A stretch of 64,000 nucleotides of DNA from Providencia sp. (GTDB taxonomy: Bacteria; Pseudomonadota; Gammaproteobacteria; Enterobacterales; Enterobacteriaceae). The translations under genes and the position numbers were made by a program. Under the pieces are notes generated by a model. The model made no database searches, was not told the DNA's origin, and saw only the letters and a program-made list of their open reading frames with translations. The stretch spans positions 100,173-164,172 of the forward strand of contig NZ_DOEH01000023.1 of assembly GCF_003533305.1 (NCBI RefSeq), given 5' to 3'. The number at the start of each line of letters is the position of its first letter. Positions within the stretch are counted from its first letter, which is position 1. Below are positions 10,789-19,972 of this stretch, piece after piece.

Positions 10789-11305
10789 GTCATAGCACCG
10801 TAGTTATAGTATGACAAATAGAATTATATTTTTTATTGCGCGTCTTGTTTCTAAATTTTAGTGTATTTTTCACTTAAAATGATAGATATAAGGCGCGTTT
10901 TATTTTTAGTTAATAACGAGTTAGTTTATTCCTGTTTTTTCCAATCCTGAGTTCAAATCCCATTAGGTTAGAAGAACGAAAGAGACCATTCACTAGTAAG
11001 GCTGCTATTTTTTTATTGTTTTGTTAAATCTGCAATGCTTCCTTGTATTTTAATAACTTATAGTGGGCACTAAAAGATAGTTCAATATAAAAGTTATTGA
11101 ATTCCGTACTCTTTATTTGGGTATTTGAAGTGGTGGTATCAAGAAAATAATTTGTATTATTAAACTTAATAATGAAAAATGAAATTTCGAGTCTATTACT
11201 AATATTAAACTGAAATCCAAGTCATTATATTTTAATGTATTTATTGTTAAATTATTAAAAATTTCTAATCCCTATTTGTTATTTCTTTGTTTTATAATTA
11301 GCGTT

Positions 11306-11392
11306 ATGAGAGATTTAAATGCTATCGATGCCTATATTATTGGTTTGATTGTATGGAAAGTGATAATGAAAAATAAACCATTTAATAAGTAA
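11306..11392 (+). CDS. Possible 28-residue membrane microprotein
   Basis: ATG to TAA with the translation MRDLNAIDAYIIGLIVWKVI followed by MKNKPFNK. The layout of an acidic/polar start, about 12 hydrophobic residues and a basic tail is like that of small single-span membrane proteins. There is no good Shine-Dalgarno sequence, though a TATAAT at 11293-11298 lies only seven bases upstream. In such AT-rich DNA this may be chance. I do not recognise it. Confidence 0.2.
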   Translation: MRDLNAIDAYIIGLIVWKVIMKNKPFNK

Positions 11393-11826
11393 GGGTATGT
11401 GTTAGCACGACAACTTATAAGTATTAATACTCGGTCAAATAAAATAAATCATCTGTATAGATAGTCTAAAAATGTTTGATTTTTATAAGAATAAAATAAA
11501 TTTAATATTATTCTTTATGAAAAAGCAGAAAGAAGATACGGTATTAACTAAGTAAAAATCCATTTAAAGGGTAAGTTTAATTTATGCTTATTAATATAAT
11601 TTTGAAAATCAAAGAAGCAGGTGACATTATTTTCAAACTCTACTTAACATAAATTATTTTAATTGAAAAATTAATTTATTACTCAATATAATTTTTTAGT
11701 TAAAATTATATTAATGACTATAATTATTTTAAATAAATGATTTACTCGATTGCTTAGTTTATATTTCATTGATTTTTATCATTTTTAATTTTGTTTCTAG
11801 TGGTTTTGGGTGATTTTAAAAAACAC

Positions 11827-11854
11827 TTGCGCAACATAATTGTTGCGTTATAAT
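11827..11854 (+). promoter_or_regulatory. Strong promoter-like sequence with embedded operator-like dyad
   Basis: TTGCGC and a perfect TATAAT are separated by 16 bp. The spacer contains the dyad CGCAACA-TAAT-TGTTGCG (7-bp perfect arms, 11830-11847), exactly where a repressor would block RNA polymerase. No ORF follows; the next strong signal is the terminator at 12159. I do not recognise the dyad as a known operator. Confidence 0.5.
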
Positions 11855-11860
11855 GCAATC

Positions 11861-12188
11861 AATAACATTTAGAAACACTTTTTAATACTTGCTAATATTG
11901 AAATGTTTATTTTTGAAATTTACTTATGCTAGGGAATGAATAAAGTCTTAATGTAATTTAAATGGGACTTTATATTAAAATAGATAATTTTGCTCAATTT
12001 ATGTATCGAGCTGTATTTCAAATAAAGCATAGTACTTATTAAGTTAAATGTTATTACTGGGGTCAATGGGCTGACTTCAGACTACGCATAGCAAGCAATG
12101 CCGTAAAACGGCAGTTTCATATTATACTCCTCTATAAATAAAATAAGACTACATTTCCAGCGTTATCTAAAAGATAACGCTTTTTTTT
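11861..12188 (+). ncRNA. Candidate small non-coding RNA between promoter and terminator
   Basis: Transcription from the promoter at 11827-11854 should begin near 11861, and the next strong terminator ends at 12188, giving an RNA of about 328 nt. Within it only very short ORFs exist (for example nine codons from the ATG near 11903). The distal part has more structure: the hairpin TGCCGT-AAA-ACGGCA at 12099-12113, an unpaired CTCCTC-containing stretch near 12128, and the terminator stem. That looks like a regulatory RNA 3' region. It does not match any enterobacterial sRNA I remember. An alternative is a shorter RNA starting nearer 12050. Confidence 0.35.
12159..12188 (+). terminator. Strong orphan Rho-independent terminator
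   Basis: Perfect 10-bp stem AGCGTTATCT / AGATAACGCT with a three-base loop, followed by seven further T residues. The T-run is only on the plus strand, so it works rightward, yet no protein gene ends nearby: exbD stops 1.37 kb upstream. It supports an unannotated transcript. Confidence 0.85.
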
Positions 12189-12534
12189 GCAAAAAAATCG
12201 TGATTAACGATATTTTCTATTACCATTATATTTTTGTAATTTATTCTCTTTTTATAATCGAGATCAATATCAGTGAAGGCGATTTTCTCATTAGTTATGT
12301 TAGTTTGAACTCAAAATACTAACAGTATGTGAGTAAAAATGAATGAAGTGATTGGCAATCTTTGATGTACATCCAATTGAGCAATATTTTTAAACACTTT
12401 GTGATATTTATTCTTCACGAAATTACTAATCGGAGTATGATGTGCACCTCTTCGCTGTGGGGGTGTTATGTAACACATTTATACAACAGCGAAATTCTTT
12501 GCCAGGTTCTGGTATGAATGAATTGGAAGTTACA

Positions 12535-13749
12535 ATGACTTGGTCTGAGTTCAAATCTCGCTATCTCATCGCTTTTTGGAAACCCCTTCCTGCTGTTATT
12601 GCCGCAGGTATTTTGTCTACTTATTATTTTGGACTTACTGGCACTTTCTGGGCTGTTACGGGTGAATTCACACGTTGGGGTGGACACGTTCTTCAACTAT
12701 TCGGTGCTGAGCCACAAAACTGGGGCTATTTTAAAGTTATTGGTTTTGAAGGAAGCCCGCTAGATCGAATTGATGGTGTGATGATCATCGGTATGTTTGC
12801 AGGATGTATTGCGGCAGCGCTATGGGCGAATAACGTTAAATTGCGTATGCCTCAACATCGAATTAGGATTTTTCAGGCGATTATTGGTGGAATTATTGCA
12901 GGCTTTGGTGCACGCCTAGCAATGGGGTGTAATTTAGCGGCATTTTTTACTGGGATCCCTCAGTTTTCTTTGCATGCGTGGTATTTTGCAGTGGCTACTG
13001 CGGCAGGTTCTTATTTTGGTGCAAAATTTACATTAATGCCCATGTTTAGAATTCCCGTTAAGCTGCAAAAAGTTAGCGCAGCGTCACCTTTGACGCAAAG
13101 ACAGGATGTTGCTAAAAGACGTTTCAGATTAGGCATGATTGTTTTCACTTTATCAATGGCGTGGGGTCTTTATACTTTATTCGACGCGCCTGTAATGGGC
13201 TTTGCGATATTATGTGGAATTGGTTTTGGTCTATTGATTGAACGCGCTCAAATTTGTTTTACTTCTGCTTTCCGTGATTTATGGATTACTGGACGTACGC
13301 ATATGGCAAAAGCCATTATTATCGGCATGGCGGTTAGTGCCATTGGTATTTTTAGCTACGTACAATTAGGTGCGACGCCAAAAATACTTTGGGCAGGTCC
13401 GAATGCGGTTATTGGTGGATTGCTGTTTGGGTTTGGTATCGTGCTGGCTGGGGGTTGTGAAACTGGCTGGATGTATCGTGCCGTTGAAGGTCAAGTTCAT
13501 TACTGGTGGGTCGGTTTTGGTAATATCATTGGCGCAACAATCCTGGCTTATTATTGGGATGATTTGGCGCCTTGGTTGGCAACAGACTTTGATAAGGTCA
13601 ATTTACTTGAAACATTTGGTCCCGAAGGCGGTTTAATCGTGACTTACTTATTATTAGCCATCGCTTTCGCCTTGATGTTGCTGTGGGAAAAACACTTTTT
13701 CCGTAAGCGTGCTCAAAAATCGGTTAACACATCAGTGGAGGCATTATGA
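12535..13749 (+). CDS. yedE: YeeE/YedE-family membrane transporter (YedE)
   Basis: Polytopic inner-membrane protein of the YeeE/YedE family, whose members move sulfur compounds such as thiosulfate; YedE itself has been linked to sulfur/selenium metabolism. The start at ATG 12535 has GGAAG five bases upstream and gives MTWSEFKSRYLIAFWKPLPA, matching E. coli YedE; in-frame ATGs further up (12514, 12442) lack support. It is 404 aa. Family cysteines are visible in AMGCNLAAFF, RAQICFTSAFRD and LAGGCETGWMYR, with GG-rich membrane helices on each side. The stop overlaps the start of yedF by four bases, so the two are translationally coupled. Substrate is not proven. Confidence 0.92.
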   Translation: MTWSEFKSRYLIAFWKPLPAVIAAGILSTYYFGLTGTFWAVTGEFTRWGGHVLQLFGAEPQNWGYFKVIGFEGSPLDRIDGVMIIGMFAGCIAAALWANNVKLRMPQHRIRIFQAIIGGIIAGFGARLAMGCNLAAFFTGIPQFSLHAWYFAVATAAGSYFGAKFTLMPMFRIPVKLQKVSAASPLTQRQDVAKRRFRLGMIVFTLSMAWGLYTLFDAPVMGFAILCGIGFGLLIERAQICFTSAFRDLWITGRTHMAKAIIIGMAVSAIGIFSYVQLGATPKILWAGPNAVIGGLLFGFGIVLAGGCETGWMYRAVEGQVHYWWVGFGNIIGATILAYYWDDLAPWLATDFDKVNLLETFGPEGGLIVTYLLLAIAFALMLLWEKHFFRKRAQKSVNTSVEAL

Positions 13750-13985
13750 ATAAGAAAGATATAGTTCCAGATTATCGCTTGGATATGGTTGGTGAACCTT
13801 GTCCTTATCCTGCCGTGGCAACACTTGAAGCGATGCCATCGCTTAAGTCTGGGGAAATATTGGAGGTGGTGAGTGATTGCCCACAATCAATTAATAATAT
13901 TCCGCTAGATGCTAAAAACTATGGTTATACCGTGCTGGATATTCAACAAGATGGGCCAACAATTCGCTATTTAATTCAAAAATAG
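13746..13985 (+). CDS. yedF: TusA-like sulfur-carrier protein YedF
   Basis: A 79-aa TusA/SirA-family protein with the CPxP motif (GEPCPYPAVATLEAM); the cysteine near residue 19 is the family's sulfur-binding residue. The rest, including SDCPQSINNIPLDA and GPTIRYLIQK, is almost identical to E. coli YedF as I know it. It overlaps yedE by four bases and probably accepts sulfur (or selenium) delivered by that membrane partner. A strong terminator follows. Confidence 0.95.
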   Translation: MNKKDIVPDYRLDMVGEPCPYPAVATLEAMPSLKSGEILEVVSDCPQSINNIPLDAKNYGYTVLDIQQDGPTIRYLIQK

Positions 13986-13997
13986 TGATTGTGAGTC

Positions 13998-14034
13998 AAA
14001 ATGGCGAGCATTAATACTCGCCATTTTAATTTTG
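13998..14034 (+). terminator. Terminator after yedF
   Basis: Perfect 11-bp stem AAAATGGCGAG / CTCGCCATTTT around an eight-base loop, then AATTTTG. It lies 12 bases after the yedF stop and may also serve the converging acetyltransferase gene. Confidence 0.8.
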
Positions 14035-14053
14035 TATTTATTAAACTTTTGGT

Positions 14054-14566
14054 TTATTTACCGCTTTTCCAACTAACAATATCGAGTACCAGTTCACATT
14101 CATCATCAACATAGTTGCCTGTTGGTATGAATCCTAATTTTTTATAAAATTCAAATGGGCTTTCTTCGCCTTCTCCGCAGCTATTATACAGACGTGGATA
14201 CCCTTTATTTTTCAAATAACTGATCACTTGAATTAACGCTTCACGGCCAAAACCGAGTTTTTGATAAGGCTCTGCAATCATAAAGCGCCAGAGCATGATG
14301 CCGTTATATTCGAGCTCATCGTCATCTAAACCTGAATGCAGCATAATGAATCCAACGGGCGTATCATCGGCGTATATACCGCGGTACCAAGCACAATTTG
14401 AAAATTGGGCTTCAACCATTGAATAGGCATTATCAGCTACCATGTTGCGTTGTGCTTCACTTAGTGTATGACTTAACAGGCAAATTTCAGAAAAATTGTC
14501 TGCTGTTACTTTTTGCAGGGTGACAAGGGAATTTTCATCCACCTCAGGCTCAATGAGTTCTTTCAT
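14054..14566 (-). CDS. GNAT-family N-acetyltransferase
   Basis: A 170-aa acetyltransferase of the GNAT fold. ATG 14566 is chosen because GAAGGA precedes it; the longer in-frame opening runs into low-complexity AT-rich DNA. The acetyl-CoA-binding motif A is seen as RFMIAEPYQKLGFGREAL near residues 90-110, preceded by a strand GFIMLHSG and followed by NSCGEGEESPFEFYKKLGF, the usual motif B with Tyr. The MLWRFMI...YQ pattern is like spermine/spermidine acetyltransferases of the BltD/PaiA type, so a polyamine substrate is possible, but this is only inference. It converges on yedF, and a 339-bp gap before rdgC holds the rdgC terminator. Confidence 0.85.
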   Translation of the reverse strand: MKELIEPEVDENSLVTLQKVTADNFSEICLLSHTLSEAQRNMVADNAYSMVEAQFSNCAWYRGIYADDTPVGFIMLHSGLDDDELEYNGIMLWRFMIAEPYQKLGFGREALIQVISYLKNKGYPRLYNSCGEGEESPFEFYKKLGFIPTGNYVDDECELVLDIVSWKSGK

Positions 14567-14795
14567 AATATTTCCTTCGATTGAATATTGACCACAACTC
14601 CAATGATGGAGAAATTTATTTATTATTTTTTTGAATAAAAACATTGCGATGAAGTTGCTATATGTAGACAACATAATTCGAAACGATATAGGCAACAGCT
14701 CTATATTTAGTATCAGATGAATATAGCGATAATTCAATCAACCAGAGATTGCACTGCCAGTCAATGACTTCCTTATGGCTATGCAGGTTGTGTCT

Positions 14796-14835
14796 AAAAA
14801 GTAATGGCAACTTACGTTTAAGGTAAGTTGCCATT
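14796..14835 (-). terminator. Terminator after rdgC
   Basis: Perfect 13-bp arms AATGGCAACTTAC and GTAAGTTGCCATT around a seven-base loop. On the minus strand the stem is followed by a T-rich stretch (ACTTTTTA), so it terminates rdgC, about 70 bases after its stop. Confidence 0.75.
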
Positions 14836-14905
14836 GTGAGATGAGTTCGATGGGCGAAAATGGAGCGATAGATAATTGGCACCACAAAAGTCTGGTACGA
14901 TAAAA

Positions 14906-15811
14906 CTAGTGCTCGGCTTCGCCACCAAGGGCATCGATTAAGCGAGCAATCAATGCACTCAATTCACCAGTCATTAAGATATAATCAGCATCAAATTTTT
15001 GCGCATAATCTTCTTTGCCAATATCGTCATTTTGTTCTTTTAAGGTATCGCTGAATTTTAATCTTTTTAGAGAACCATCTTCAGATAACATAAATTGAAT
15101 TCTTTCTTCCCAATCTATGGCTAATTTAGTGACGAGTTTACCCGCTTCAATATGGGTCGCAATTTCATCTGAAATGAGATCTTGTTTCTTACAGCGGATA
15201 ATACCGCCTTCTTCTAAGATAGCCTTTAACTCTGCCTCATCCATAACGGCAAAACCCTGAGGTAAAGATCCAGAACGGATCCACTCAGTGAGTGTGAGCT
15301 CAATAGGATCTTTAAAAGTTAGAGGAACAACGGGTAATGAACCTAAGCTTTTACGTAATAAAGCTAAGTTATCTTCAGCTCGTTTGGCACTTGCGGCATC
15401 GACAATAATTAATTGATTGACGGTATCAATCCAAATGTAAGTTTTACTAAATTTACTAAAAGCACGAGGTAGTAAGGTATGGACGACTTCATCTTTTAAG
15501 GCGTCTTTTTCTGTTTTTTTCAGTTTACGGCCTTGGTCTGCTTCAATCTTTTCAATTTTATCTTGTAATTCTTGCTTAATGACAGGAGATGGCAGCATTT
15601 TCATTTCTTTTTTTGCACAAATAAGAATTTGATTGCCTGCTGCATGAGTCAGTGCATCTGCACCGCGCATAGGGGATACCCAACCTGTTTTCATCATATC
15701 TTGACTGCCACATGGCTGATAGGCTAGCGGGGCAAGCTGTCTTTCCAAATCATCTGCAGAGAGCGCCAAATCACGATTTAGGCGATAGACCAATATATTC
15801 TTGAACCACAT
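14906..15811 (-). CDS. rdgC: Recombination-associated DNA-binding protein RdgC
   Basis: Ring-shaped dimer that binds DNA and limits RecA activity; it is needed when replication restart is impaired. It is 301 aa, against 303 in E. coli. Matching landmarks are [11 protein letters not shown] at the start, [38 protein letters not shown], the RSGSLPQGF loop and [15 protein letters not shown] near the end. AAGGTAGG lies upstream of the ATG. It is divergent from mak, with a 211-bp spacer, exactly as in E. coli. Confidence 0.97.
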   Translation of the reverse strand: MWFKNILVYRLNRDLALSADDLERQLAPLAYQPCGSQDMMKTGWVSPMRGADALTHAAGNQILICAKKEMKMLPSPVIKQELQDKIEKIEADQGRKLKKTEKDALKDEVVHTLLPRAFSKFSKTYIWIDTVNQLIIVDAASAKRAEDNLALLRKSLGSLPVVPLTFKDPIELTLTEWIRSGSLPQGFAVMDEAELKAILEEGGIIRCKKQDLISDEIATHIEAGKLVTKLAIDWEERIQFMLSEDGSLKRLKFSDTLKEQNDDIGKEDYAQKFDADYILMTGELSALIARLIDALGGEAEH

Positions 15812-16022
15812 GAAAAACCTACCTTTGTTGAAAAATTGCCAGTTATAGCCGGGAGCTATGATAGCGAATTGTCAGTTATTAAGCGAAAAAAAATGTCATT
15901 TAGCAATTATCTTTCTTTTTAGTTAATTTTATCAATCGTCTCTCAATTTTACTTTCTGCATATTGATATCAATAATGTATATAGGCAATGATATGTAAAA
16001 TTGATAATAAGAGAGAGTCACA

Positions 16023-16928
16023 ATGAGAATCGGTATTGATTTAGGCGGCACAAAAATAGAGGTGATTGCATTAGATGATGCGGGTGACTCCTTGTTTAGA
16101 AAGCGTATACCGACCCCGCGGGGGGATTATTTAGCCACATTGAATGCAATTGTAGGCTTAGTTAATGAGGCTGAAGCAGCAACCGGTATGACAGGTACTG
16201 TAGGTGTTGGAATTCCAGGGACTCTTTCTCCTGTGACGGGGAAAGTGAAAAATGCCAATTCAACATGGTTAAATGGGCAATACTTTGATGCAGATTTGTC
16301 TAAGTTGCTTGAACGTCCAGTAAAGGTGGCAAACGATGCTAATTGCCTTGCTGTTTCTGAAGCGGTCGATGGTGCAGGCGCAGGCGCTAAAGTTGTTTTT
16401 GCCGTCATTATTGGAACCGGTTGCGGCGCAGGAATTGCCATCAATGGGCAAGTTCATTCAGGTGGAAATGGAGTTGCTGGTGAATGGGGACACAATCCTC
16501 TACCTTGGCAGGATGATAAAGACAGATTATTTCTCGATGATGAGATTTGCTACTGCGGCCTAACAGGTTGTACAGAGTTATTTGTTTCAGGTACAGGCTT
16601 CATCGCTGATTATAAAAAGCTTTCAGGGGAACAAAAAACAGGTTTGGAAATTGTTAAGTTAGCGCAAGAAGGCAATAAACAAGCCGCCATAGCGATGGAC
16701 CACTACCAAACACGTTTAGCAAAAGCACTGGCTCAAGCAATTAATATGCTGGACCCCGACGTCATCGTGTTAGGCGGGGGAATGAGCAATGTCGATAGTT
16801 TGTATGATGCACTGCCAGAAAAGATCCGCAATTGGGTGTTTGGTCGAGAGTGTGATACGCCGATTCGAAAAGCGGTGCATGGAGATTCGAGCGGGGTGCG
16901 CGGCGCCGCATGGTTATACTCGTCATAA
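16023..16928 (+). CDS. mak: Fructokinase (ROK family)
   Basis: Phosphorylates fructose (manno(fructo)kinase). It is 301 aa. The ATP-binding DLGGTK motif is at the N-terminus, [11 protein letters not shown] carries the catalytic Asp near residue 103, [10 protein letters not shown] is the second phosphate loop, and the ROK zinc motif reads GEWGHNPLP ... [10 protein letters not shown] (His plus three Cys). [11 protein letters not shown] near the C-terminus is also typical. It is divergent from rdgC as in E. coli (yajF). A truncated palindromic repeat starts right after the stop. Confidence 0.95.
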   Translation: MRIGIDLGGTKIEVIALDDAGDSLFRKRIPTPRGDYLATLNAIVGLVNEAEAATGMTGTVGVGIPGTLSPVTGKVKNANSTWLNGQYFDADLSKLLERPVKVANDANCLAVSEAVDGAGAGAKVVFAVIIGTGCGAGIAINGQVHSGGNGVAGEWGHNPLPWQDDKDRLFLDDEICYCGLTGCTELFVSGTGFIADYKKLSGEQKTGLEIVKLAQEGNKQAAIAMDHYQTRLAKALAQAINMLDPDVIVLGGGMSNVDSLYDALPEKIRNWVFGRECDTPIRKAVHGDSSGVRGAAWLYSS

Positions 16929-16931
16929 TTA

Positions 16932-16985
16932 CAAACTGTAGGGGTGTTGGCTGCGCTCAGCTACAATTTGAATTATTTAGAGTAT
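16932..16985 (+). repeat. Intergenic palindromic repeat, copy 2 (internally deleted)
   Basis: Both ends are kept (CAAACTGTAG / CTACAATTTG and the edge GAATTATTTAGAGTATAAA), as is GTTGGCTGCGCTCAG. The central hairpin and about 50 bp of the full-length copies are missing, leaving a short stem-loop. Confidence 0.8.
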
Positions 16986-17188
16986 AAAGCTTGAAATGAA
17001 AGTGCTTGAAATGAAAGGTTTTAGATAAAAATTTAAGTGAAGAGTCTGAGGTGATGAGTTTTTAGCAAATATTCAAATGAAGGACTTTAGGTTAAATTAA
17101 ATAAAAATTTCTGATATAGCTTATTTGCCACAAATTTAATTTTTCTGACTCTATGTTTAATGATACTTATTGCCGTATTGCTGCAATA

Positions 17189-17204
17189 AGTGATGTAAAT
17201 CACA
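17189..17204 (+). promoter_or_regulatory. Candidate CRP site upstream of cpdB
   Basis: AGTGATGTAAATCACA matches TGTGA-N6-TCACA at nine of ten key positions. It lies 312 bp before the cpdB start; the intervening leader contains two alternative short hairpins (17315-17328 and 17326-17346). cAMP control of a nucleotide-scavenging enzyme is plausible but inferred. Confidence 0.6.
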
Positions 17205-17515
17205 CCCCTTTATTTCAGCACTAAAATTGAGTCGGTTATTGTTCATATAACTTCAATAATTTTGGCTTTATAACTCAACATTAATTCATTTTTGTGACCG
17301 ATATTAAAGTCGGGGTCTATAAAAAGACTAAAACCGTGATTTAGTCACATTTAATGGTTACTGTTTGCAGTGTAATATCATTAAAAATTGAAGTAATGCA
17401 CATTGTAGACAATTGTAGTCCTAATTTCGTTGTTTATTTAACCAATGGGCTAGAACTGAATATAACGATTCGAGAGGCAACTTTGTCTCGTTAAGGGCAG
17501 CTAAGGGGATTCATA

Positions 17516-19465
17516 GTGAATAAAGTATTGAAATTATCATCGCTTGCTTTGCTAGTCGCATTTAATGCGAATGCAGCAACTGTTGATTTACGTGTTATGG
17601 AAACATCAGATGTTCACAGTAATCTGATTGATTTTGATTATTATAAAGATAAGCCAACAGAGCAGTTTGGCTTGGTACGTACAGCGACTTTGATTAAAGC
17701 CGCTAAAAAAGAAGCGACTAATGCCGTTTTAGTCGACAATGGTGACTTGATCCAAGGTAGCCCGCTTGCTGATTACATGGCAGGCAAAGGCTTGAAAAAA
17801 GGGGAGTCACACCCAGCACATAGTTTGATGAACACCATGGGTTATACCGTGGGTAACTTTGGTAATCATGAATTTAACTTTGGTTTAGAATACCTGCAAA
17901 AAGCTATTGCAGGTGCACAATTCCCATATATTAATGCCAATATTATAGATGCGAAAACAGGTAAAAACTATTTCAACCCTTATATCATTGTTGATACCCC
18001 AGTTAAGGATCGTGATGGTAAAACGCATAATCTAAAAATTGGTTATATCGGCTTTGTGCCACCACAAATTCTAATTTGGGATAAGCCAAATCTAGAAGGA
18101 AAAGTGGTTGTTAATGATATTACTGAAACAGCTAAAAAATTCGTTCCTCAAATGAAAAAAGAGGGAGCAGATATTATTGTTGCTATCCCTCACTCAGGCT
18201 TTTCACAAGAGCCATACAAAGCAATGGCTGAAAACTCGGTTTATTATCTCAGTGAAGTACCGGGTATTAATGCCATCATGTTTGGCCACTCACATGGGGT
18301 TTTCCCAAGTAAAGAGTTTGCAGACATCAAAGGCGTTGATCTCACTAAAGGAACCGTTAATGGCGTTCCAGCAGTAATGCCGGGTCAGTGGGGCGATCAC
18401 TTAGGTGTGGTTGATCTTGTAGTCAACAATGACAAAGGTAACTGGGAAGTTGTTAATGCAGCGGCACATGCGCGCCCTGTCTATGATAAAGCCAATAAAA
18501 AGGCACTCGTAGAGCGTGATGAAAGCCTGGTTAAAATTATCAATGAACAACACGAAGGTACTCGTGACTTCGTCGGTAAGTTAATTGGTAAAGCATCTGA
18601 AAATATGTACAGTTATTTGGCCTTGGTTCAAAGCGATCCAACTGTTCAAATTGTTAATGATGCACAGATTGATTACACCAAAACCTTTATTCAAGGCGAT
18701 CCAGATCTTGCAGATTTGCCGGTATTAGCTGCGGCAGCACCGTTTAAAGCGGGCGGTCGTAAAAATGCACCATCTGAATTTATCGAAGTTGAAAAGGGTG
18801 ATCTAACCTTCCGTAATGCTGCGGATCTTTACCTCTATCCAAATACTTTAGTTGTTGTAAAAGCAACAGGTGCAGATGTGGTTGAGTGGTTAGAATGCTC
18901 GGCAGGTATGTTTAATCAAATTGACCCACAATCAACAGCACCACAAAGTTTGATTAACTGGGGCGGTTTCAGAACATATAATTTTGATACAATTAGTGGT
19001 GTTAATTATCAAATTGATTTAACGCAACCTGCTAAATACGATGTTGATTGCCAAACTGTAAATAAAGATGCGAATAGAATCAAAAATGTCACTTACCAAG
19101 GCAAGCCAATTGATCCGAAAGCAACATTCTTAGTCGCTACCAACAACTATCGTGGATACGGCGGTAAATTTGCAGGAACAGGCGATAACAACATTGCGTT
19201 TGCTTCTCCAGATGAAAACCGTTCAATCTTAGCGGCTTATATTGCGAAAGTTTCTAAAGAGAAAGGTGAAATAACGTCTAAGGCTGATAATAATTGGTCA
19301 TTCACACCAATTAAAACGGATAAGAAGTTAGATGTTCGTTTTGAAACTTCACCAAGCGATAAAGCAGCTGAATTCATTAAAGAACATGCTCAATATCCTA
19401 TGAAGCAAGTGGGTACTGATGAAATCGGTTTTGCAATTTATCAAGTAGACTTAACTGAGAAGTAA
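17516..19465 (+). CDS. cpdB: Periplasmic 2',3'-cyclic-nucleotide 2'-phosphodiesterase / 3'-nucleotidase
   Basis: Bifunctional periplasmic enzyme that turns 2',3'-cyclic nucleotides and 3'-nucleotides into nucleosides for uptake. It is 649 aa, the family length. The start is GTG with AAGGGG nine bases upstream. A signal peptide (residues 1-20, ending NANA-A) is followed by the calcineurin-like metallophosphoesterase motifs [33 protein letters not shown] and FGHSHGVFP, and then the 5'-nucleotidase C-terminal domain with LYPNTLVVV and NNYRGYGG. In E. coli it lies elsewhere (near cysQ); here it opens the accessory block after mak. A CRP-like site lies upstream. Confidence 0.95.
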   Translation: MNKVLKLSSLALLVAFNANAATVDLRVMETSDVHSNLIDFDYYKDKPTEQFGLVRTATLIKAAKKEATNAVLVDNGDLIQGSPLADYMAGKGLKKGESHPAHSLMNTMGYTVGNFGNHEFNFGLEYLQKAIAGAQFPYINANIIDAKTGKNYFNPYIIVDTPVKDRDGKTHNLKIGYIGFVPPQILIWDKPNLEGKVVVNDITETAKKFVPQMKKEGADIIVAIPHSGFSQEPYKAMAENSVYYLSEVPGINAIMFGHSHGVFPSKEFADIKGVDLTKGTVNGVPAVMPGQWGDHLGVVDLVVNNDKGNWEVVNAAAHARPVYDKANKKALVERDESLVKIINEQHEGTRDFVGKLIGKASENMYSYLALVQSDPTVQIVNDAQIDYTKTFIQGDPDLADLPVLAAAAPFKAGGRKNAPSEFIEVEKGDLTFRNAADLYLYPNTLVVVKATGADVVEWLECSAGMFNQIDPQSTAPQSLINWGGFRTYNFDTISGVNYQIDLTQPAKYDVDCQTVNKDANRIKNVTYQGKPIDPKATFLVATNNYRGYGGKFAGTGDNNIAFASPDENRSILAAYIAKVSKEKGEITSKADNNWSFTPIKTDKKLDVRFETSPSDKAAEFIKEHAQYPMKQVGTDEIGFAIYQVDLTEK

Positions 19466-19487
19466 TTATCTTAGTTGAGATATAATG

Positions 19488-19513
19488 GCCTACCAAGGAT
19501 TGGTAGGCTTTTT
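19488..19513 (+). terminator. Terminator after cpdB
   Basis: Nine-bp stem GCCTACCAA / TTGGTAGGC with a GGA loop and a TTTTT run, 22 bases after the cpdB stop. Confidence 0.85.
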
Positions 19514-19603
19514 CATATGCAGTATATTGAAAAAGCGGTTAAGGTTATTTACCTTAATTACGGTTGTTAATTTGCGAATAAGTTAAATTTAGATTATTAA
19601 TAA

Positions 19604-19648
19604 AATTCAGGATACTTAGAACTGATAATAAATTAAGTATCCTGAATT
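19604..19648 (-). terminator. Perfect 15-bp stem-loop downstream of the pilin-like gene
   Basis: Arms AATTCAGGATACTTA (19604-19618) and TAAGTATCCTGAATT (19634-19648) enclose 15 bases. On the minus strand it follows the small gene ending at 19673 by 24 bases and is trailed by TTATTAAT, a weak U-tract, so it is probably a terminator or a 3'-stabilising hairpin. Confidence 0.55.
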
Positions 19649-19672
19649 ATGATTATTTCGAATTTCATTAAT

Positions 19673-19972
19673 TTATTCATAAATTACATTCAACATAGGT
19701 AATTTTCTTGTTCTATCATATTCAACTTTTACATAGTCAGACTCTATTTTTTTCCCATCTTTCAATGAGCCAGTCGTCGATATGTTTTTACCATTTCTAA
19801 AGCACTGAACATTTATTTGACTTTTATTGGTTAAATTTATTTCACATTGAGGCTCATATACATAGCCTGAAAACGAGATTGTTCCTCCTGTAGAATTAGA
19901 AGTTGCATAACTAAAGGAACTGCTTGAAATGAGTATTGCTACAATGGTTGTAAATAAAGATAAACGTTTCAT
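19673..19972 (-). CDS. Small secreted protein, type 1 pilin-like
   Basis: A 99-aa protein that I do not recognise by name. The ATG at 19972 has GAGGTGG just upstream and begins a clear signal peptide: MKR, a hydrophobic core (LSLFTTIVAILISS), then SYA-T at about residue 23. The mature part starts with a Gly-rich strand, GGTISFSGYVYEPQCEI, which resembles the beginning of type 1/chaperone-usher pilin domains (GxIxFxGxxxxxxCxI), and has two cysteines about 15 residues apart in the mature chain. It is shorter than a normal subunit (about 150 aa mature), and there is no chaperone or usher gene next to it. It could be a truncated pilin or an unrelated small periplasmic protein. AT-rich flanks suggest acquisition. 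Confidence 0.7.
   Translation of the reverse strand: MKRLSLFTTIVAILISSSSFSYATSNSTGGTISFSGYVYEPQCEINLTNKSQINVQCFRNGKNISTTGSLKDGKKIESDYVKVEYDRTRKLPMLNVIYE

Larger units (their letters stand above)
10789..12534. other. Long AT-rich intergenic region without long ORFs
   Basis: About 1.7 kb, strikingly A+T rich, with no ORF of 60 codons. It holds a weak 28-codon ORF at 11306, an excellent promoter-like sequence with an embedded dyad at 11827, and a strong terminator at 12159; these are listed separately. A minus-strand stretch (11221 down to 11024) stays open for about 65 codons but has no start. I see no recognisable gene remnant and no mobile element. The upstream region of yedE is also inside it. 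Confidence 0.7.

Noticed and set aside
10940..10970. tRNA-like T-loop string GAGTTCAAATCCCAT after exbD.
   Set aside because: The neighbouring bases do not form a T-stem, and no acceptor, D or anticodon arms could be built around it.
11024..11221. Minus-strand frame open for about 65 codons in the AT-rich region (ends ...KLLKYKEALQI).
   Set aside because: No start codon or ribosome site, composition is that of random AT-rich DNA, and open runs of this length are expected by chance over 1.7 kb in six frames. It resembles no protein I know.
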